From Roseovarius sp. MMSF_3281 (GTDB lineage Bacteria > Pseudomonadota > Alphaproteobacteria > Rhodobacterales > Rhodobacteraceae), in NCBI RefSeq assembly GCF_030733685.1, contig NZ_JASHIM010000008.1, positions 1 through 64,000 on the forward strand: DNA of 64,000 bases, given 5' to 3'. The notes under the pieces were generated by a model. The model was given only the letters and a program-made list of their open reading frames with translations, did no database searches and was not told the origin of the DNA. Positions 62,853-64,000 of this stretch are shown here, piece by piece; the first letter of the stretch is position 1, and every line of letters begins with the position of its first letter. The translations under genes were made by a program, and so were the position numbers.

Positions 62853-64000
62853 TCATTCCCCCCGGTCGATGATATGCGCGAAAGAGCCGTGCACCTGGCC
62901 CTGGGCAAGGCCCATCGGGCCAAGCTCTGTGCCCATGGCATCGCGGGCATGAAAGAGGGCTTCCCCCTCGGCGCGCAGGGTGGAGGCATAGTGGAACTCA
63001 TGCCCGGCATGGCTGCCGGGGAAGGCACCGCGCAGGGCGTGGAGGCTGCGGTATCCAAGGTGCAGCTTGCGCTGGGCGAAGGAGGTTTCGAGCCGCAGGA
63101 GGCCTGCCATTTCGTGCCGTGTGCCCGCGGCGTCGATGAGCCCGTCGCCCAGCACCATGTAGCCGCCGCATTCGCCATAGGTGGGCGTGGTTTGCGCGGC
63201 CTTGCGCAGCGAGGGCAGGAAGTTTTGCGTCGCCGCGATCCGTGCGGCGTGCAGTTCGGGGTAGCCGCCGGGCAGGAAGATGAAATCGGCCTGCGGCACC
63301 GGGTCGTCGCCCAGCGGTGAGAAGAAGGTAAGCTCGGCCCCCGCCTGCCGCCAATCGTTCAGCATATGCGGATAGCAAAAGCCAAAGGCGCGATCCTGCG
63401 CCACCGCGATACGCTGCGCGGGGGGCGGCATCGGGGCGGGTTTGCCCGCTGGTACGTCTTGTTGCGCGGCGAGATGCAGCAGCGCCTGCATATCAAGATG
63501 TTCGGCCATGGTATCGGCGGCGGTTTCAAGGAACTGTTCAAGATCGGGGCGTTCCTCGGCCTGTTCCAACCCAAGGTGCCGCGAGGGGTGTGACAGGGCG
63601 CTATTGCGTGGCACCGCGCCATAAACCGGCGTGTCGGGCAGGGCACGGCGCAGCATTTTTTCATGCCGGGGGGAGCCGACATTGTTGAGGATCACCCCCG
63701 CCACCCGCACCTGTGGGTCCAGCGTGGCAAACCCGTGGGCCAGGGCCGCGACCGAACCTGCCATGCGCGCGCAGTCGACGATCAGAACCACCGGCAGGCC
63801 AAGCAGGCGCGCCAGGTCGGCGGAGGAACCTTTGCCATCGGGCGGCGCGCCGTCGAAAAGCCCCATGGCCCCTTCGATCACGAGGGTTTCCCCCGGATCA
63901 TGCGCCGCGAGGTCGCGAAAGCGGTCGGGCGTCATCGCCCAAGCGTCGAGGTTCACGCAGTCCCGCCCCGAGGCGGCGGCGTGAAACCGGGGGTCGATGT
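62853..64000 (-). CDS. cobB: cobyrinate a,c-diamide synthase CobB (5' end outside window)
   Basis: At least 382 residues of an amidase that amidates the a and c groups of cobyrinic acid in B12 synthesis, using glutamine and ATP. The frame is open to base 64000, so the N-terminus with the Walker A loop lies beyond; the visible part begins IDPRFHAAASGRDCVNLDAW. TLVIEGAMGLFDG is the second ATP motif. The C-terminal amidotransferase domain has the catalytic cysteine in TYGECGGYMVLGDG and ends with GHEFHYAST. No other cob gene is in view. Confidence 0.95.
   Translation of the reverse strand, partial: IDPRFHAAASGRDCVNLDAWAMTPDRFRDLAAHDPGETLVIEGAMGLFDGAPPDGKGSSADLARLLGLPVVLIVDCARMAGSVAALAHGFATLDPQVRVAGVILNNVGSPRHEKMLRRALPDTPVYGAVPRNSALSHPSRHLGLEQAEERPDLEQFLETAADTMAEHLDMQALLHLAAQQDVPAGKPAPMPPPAQRIAVAQDRAFGFCYPHMLNDWRQAGAELTFFSPLGDDPVPQADFIFLPGGYPELHAARIAATQNFLPSLRKAAQTTPTYGECGGYMVLGDGLIDAAGTRHEMAGLLRLETSFAQRKLHLGYRSLHALRGAFPGSHAGHEFHYASTLRAEGEALFHARDAMGTELGPMGLAQGQVHGSFAHIIDRGE

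Noticed and set aside
61530..63320. 596-codon plus-strand frame over the MFS and cobB genes
   Set aside because: Antisense of two recognisable genes; low-complexity Gly/His/Glu sequence without family motifs.

Overview
The window looks like a chromosomal segment of a Rhodobacteraceae member, probably the Roseobacter group of Alphaproteobacteria. The reasons are: high GC; a GntR-type biotin repressor gene (bioR) with TTATAGATAA-type boxes; a GTTC-N7-GTTC SOS box; a tRNA-His without G-1 and with A73; a DHBP synthase carrying a degenerate GTP cyclohydrolase II domain; NDUFS4-like and NDUFAF6-like complex I proteins; and many small Rhodobacteraceae-type hypothetical proteins. Both ends cut genes: a tandem-repeat protein on the left and cobyrinate a,c-diamide synthase on the right.

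Left third (1-23 kb), accessory in character. It holds a repeat-bearing protein, a secreted HExxH protein, and transporters of the LysE and EamA/DMT families beside Lrp or LysR regulators. Two GNAT acetyltransferases and a 3-hydroxyisobutyrate dehydrogenase-like enzyme are also present. Gene debris is frequent: a disrupted small membrane protein, a GFA-domain stub, a PaiB stub and a frameshifted phage integrase just upstream of dusA, which is a known integration target. Among these lie two vitamin modules: thiC facing a NUDIX-thiD operon, each behind its own TPP riboswitch, and bioY-bioB behind bioR with three BioR-type boxes. A methyltransferase and a thioredoxin-reductase-like flavoprotein diverge from an Rrf2 regulator.

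Middle (23-46 kb), mostly housekeeping. It includes dusA, ribB-ribH-nusB, mmcB behind an SOS box, tRNA-His, an RluA-family pseudouridine synthase and rpoH. Then come a lipoprotein hydrolase, the NDUFS4-like subunit, a DUF1007-NicO metal exporter pair, MATE, folE2, two DUF1127 proteins, trkH with an AruI-like ThDP enzyme, a degenerate trypsin-fold protein, and glyQ-DUF6446-glyS.

Right third (47-64 kb). It includes a PPDK-like enzyme, a SleB-like wall hydrolase, rpmG, an AruH-like aminotransferase, a non-pyrrolysine MttB homologue, an AidB-like acyl-CoA dehydrogenase, ftsB and cysS. Citramalate synthase, a methyltransferase, a squalene/phytoene synthase-family protein, an MFS transporter and cobB follow.

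The most unusual layer is non-coding. A 118-bp two-hairpin repeat occurs three times at exactly the same length and overlaps stop codons of neighbouring genes. A second GC-rich repeat of about 165-170 bp occurs twice, and a third hairpin-plus-tail repeat occurs three times at gene ends. A GTAC-N5-GTAC motif is clustered at two distant places: upstream of the PPDK-like gene, and over a strong TATAAT box in front of a structured 250-bp non-coding stretch that may encode a small RNA.
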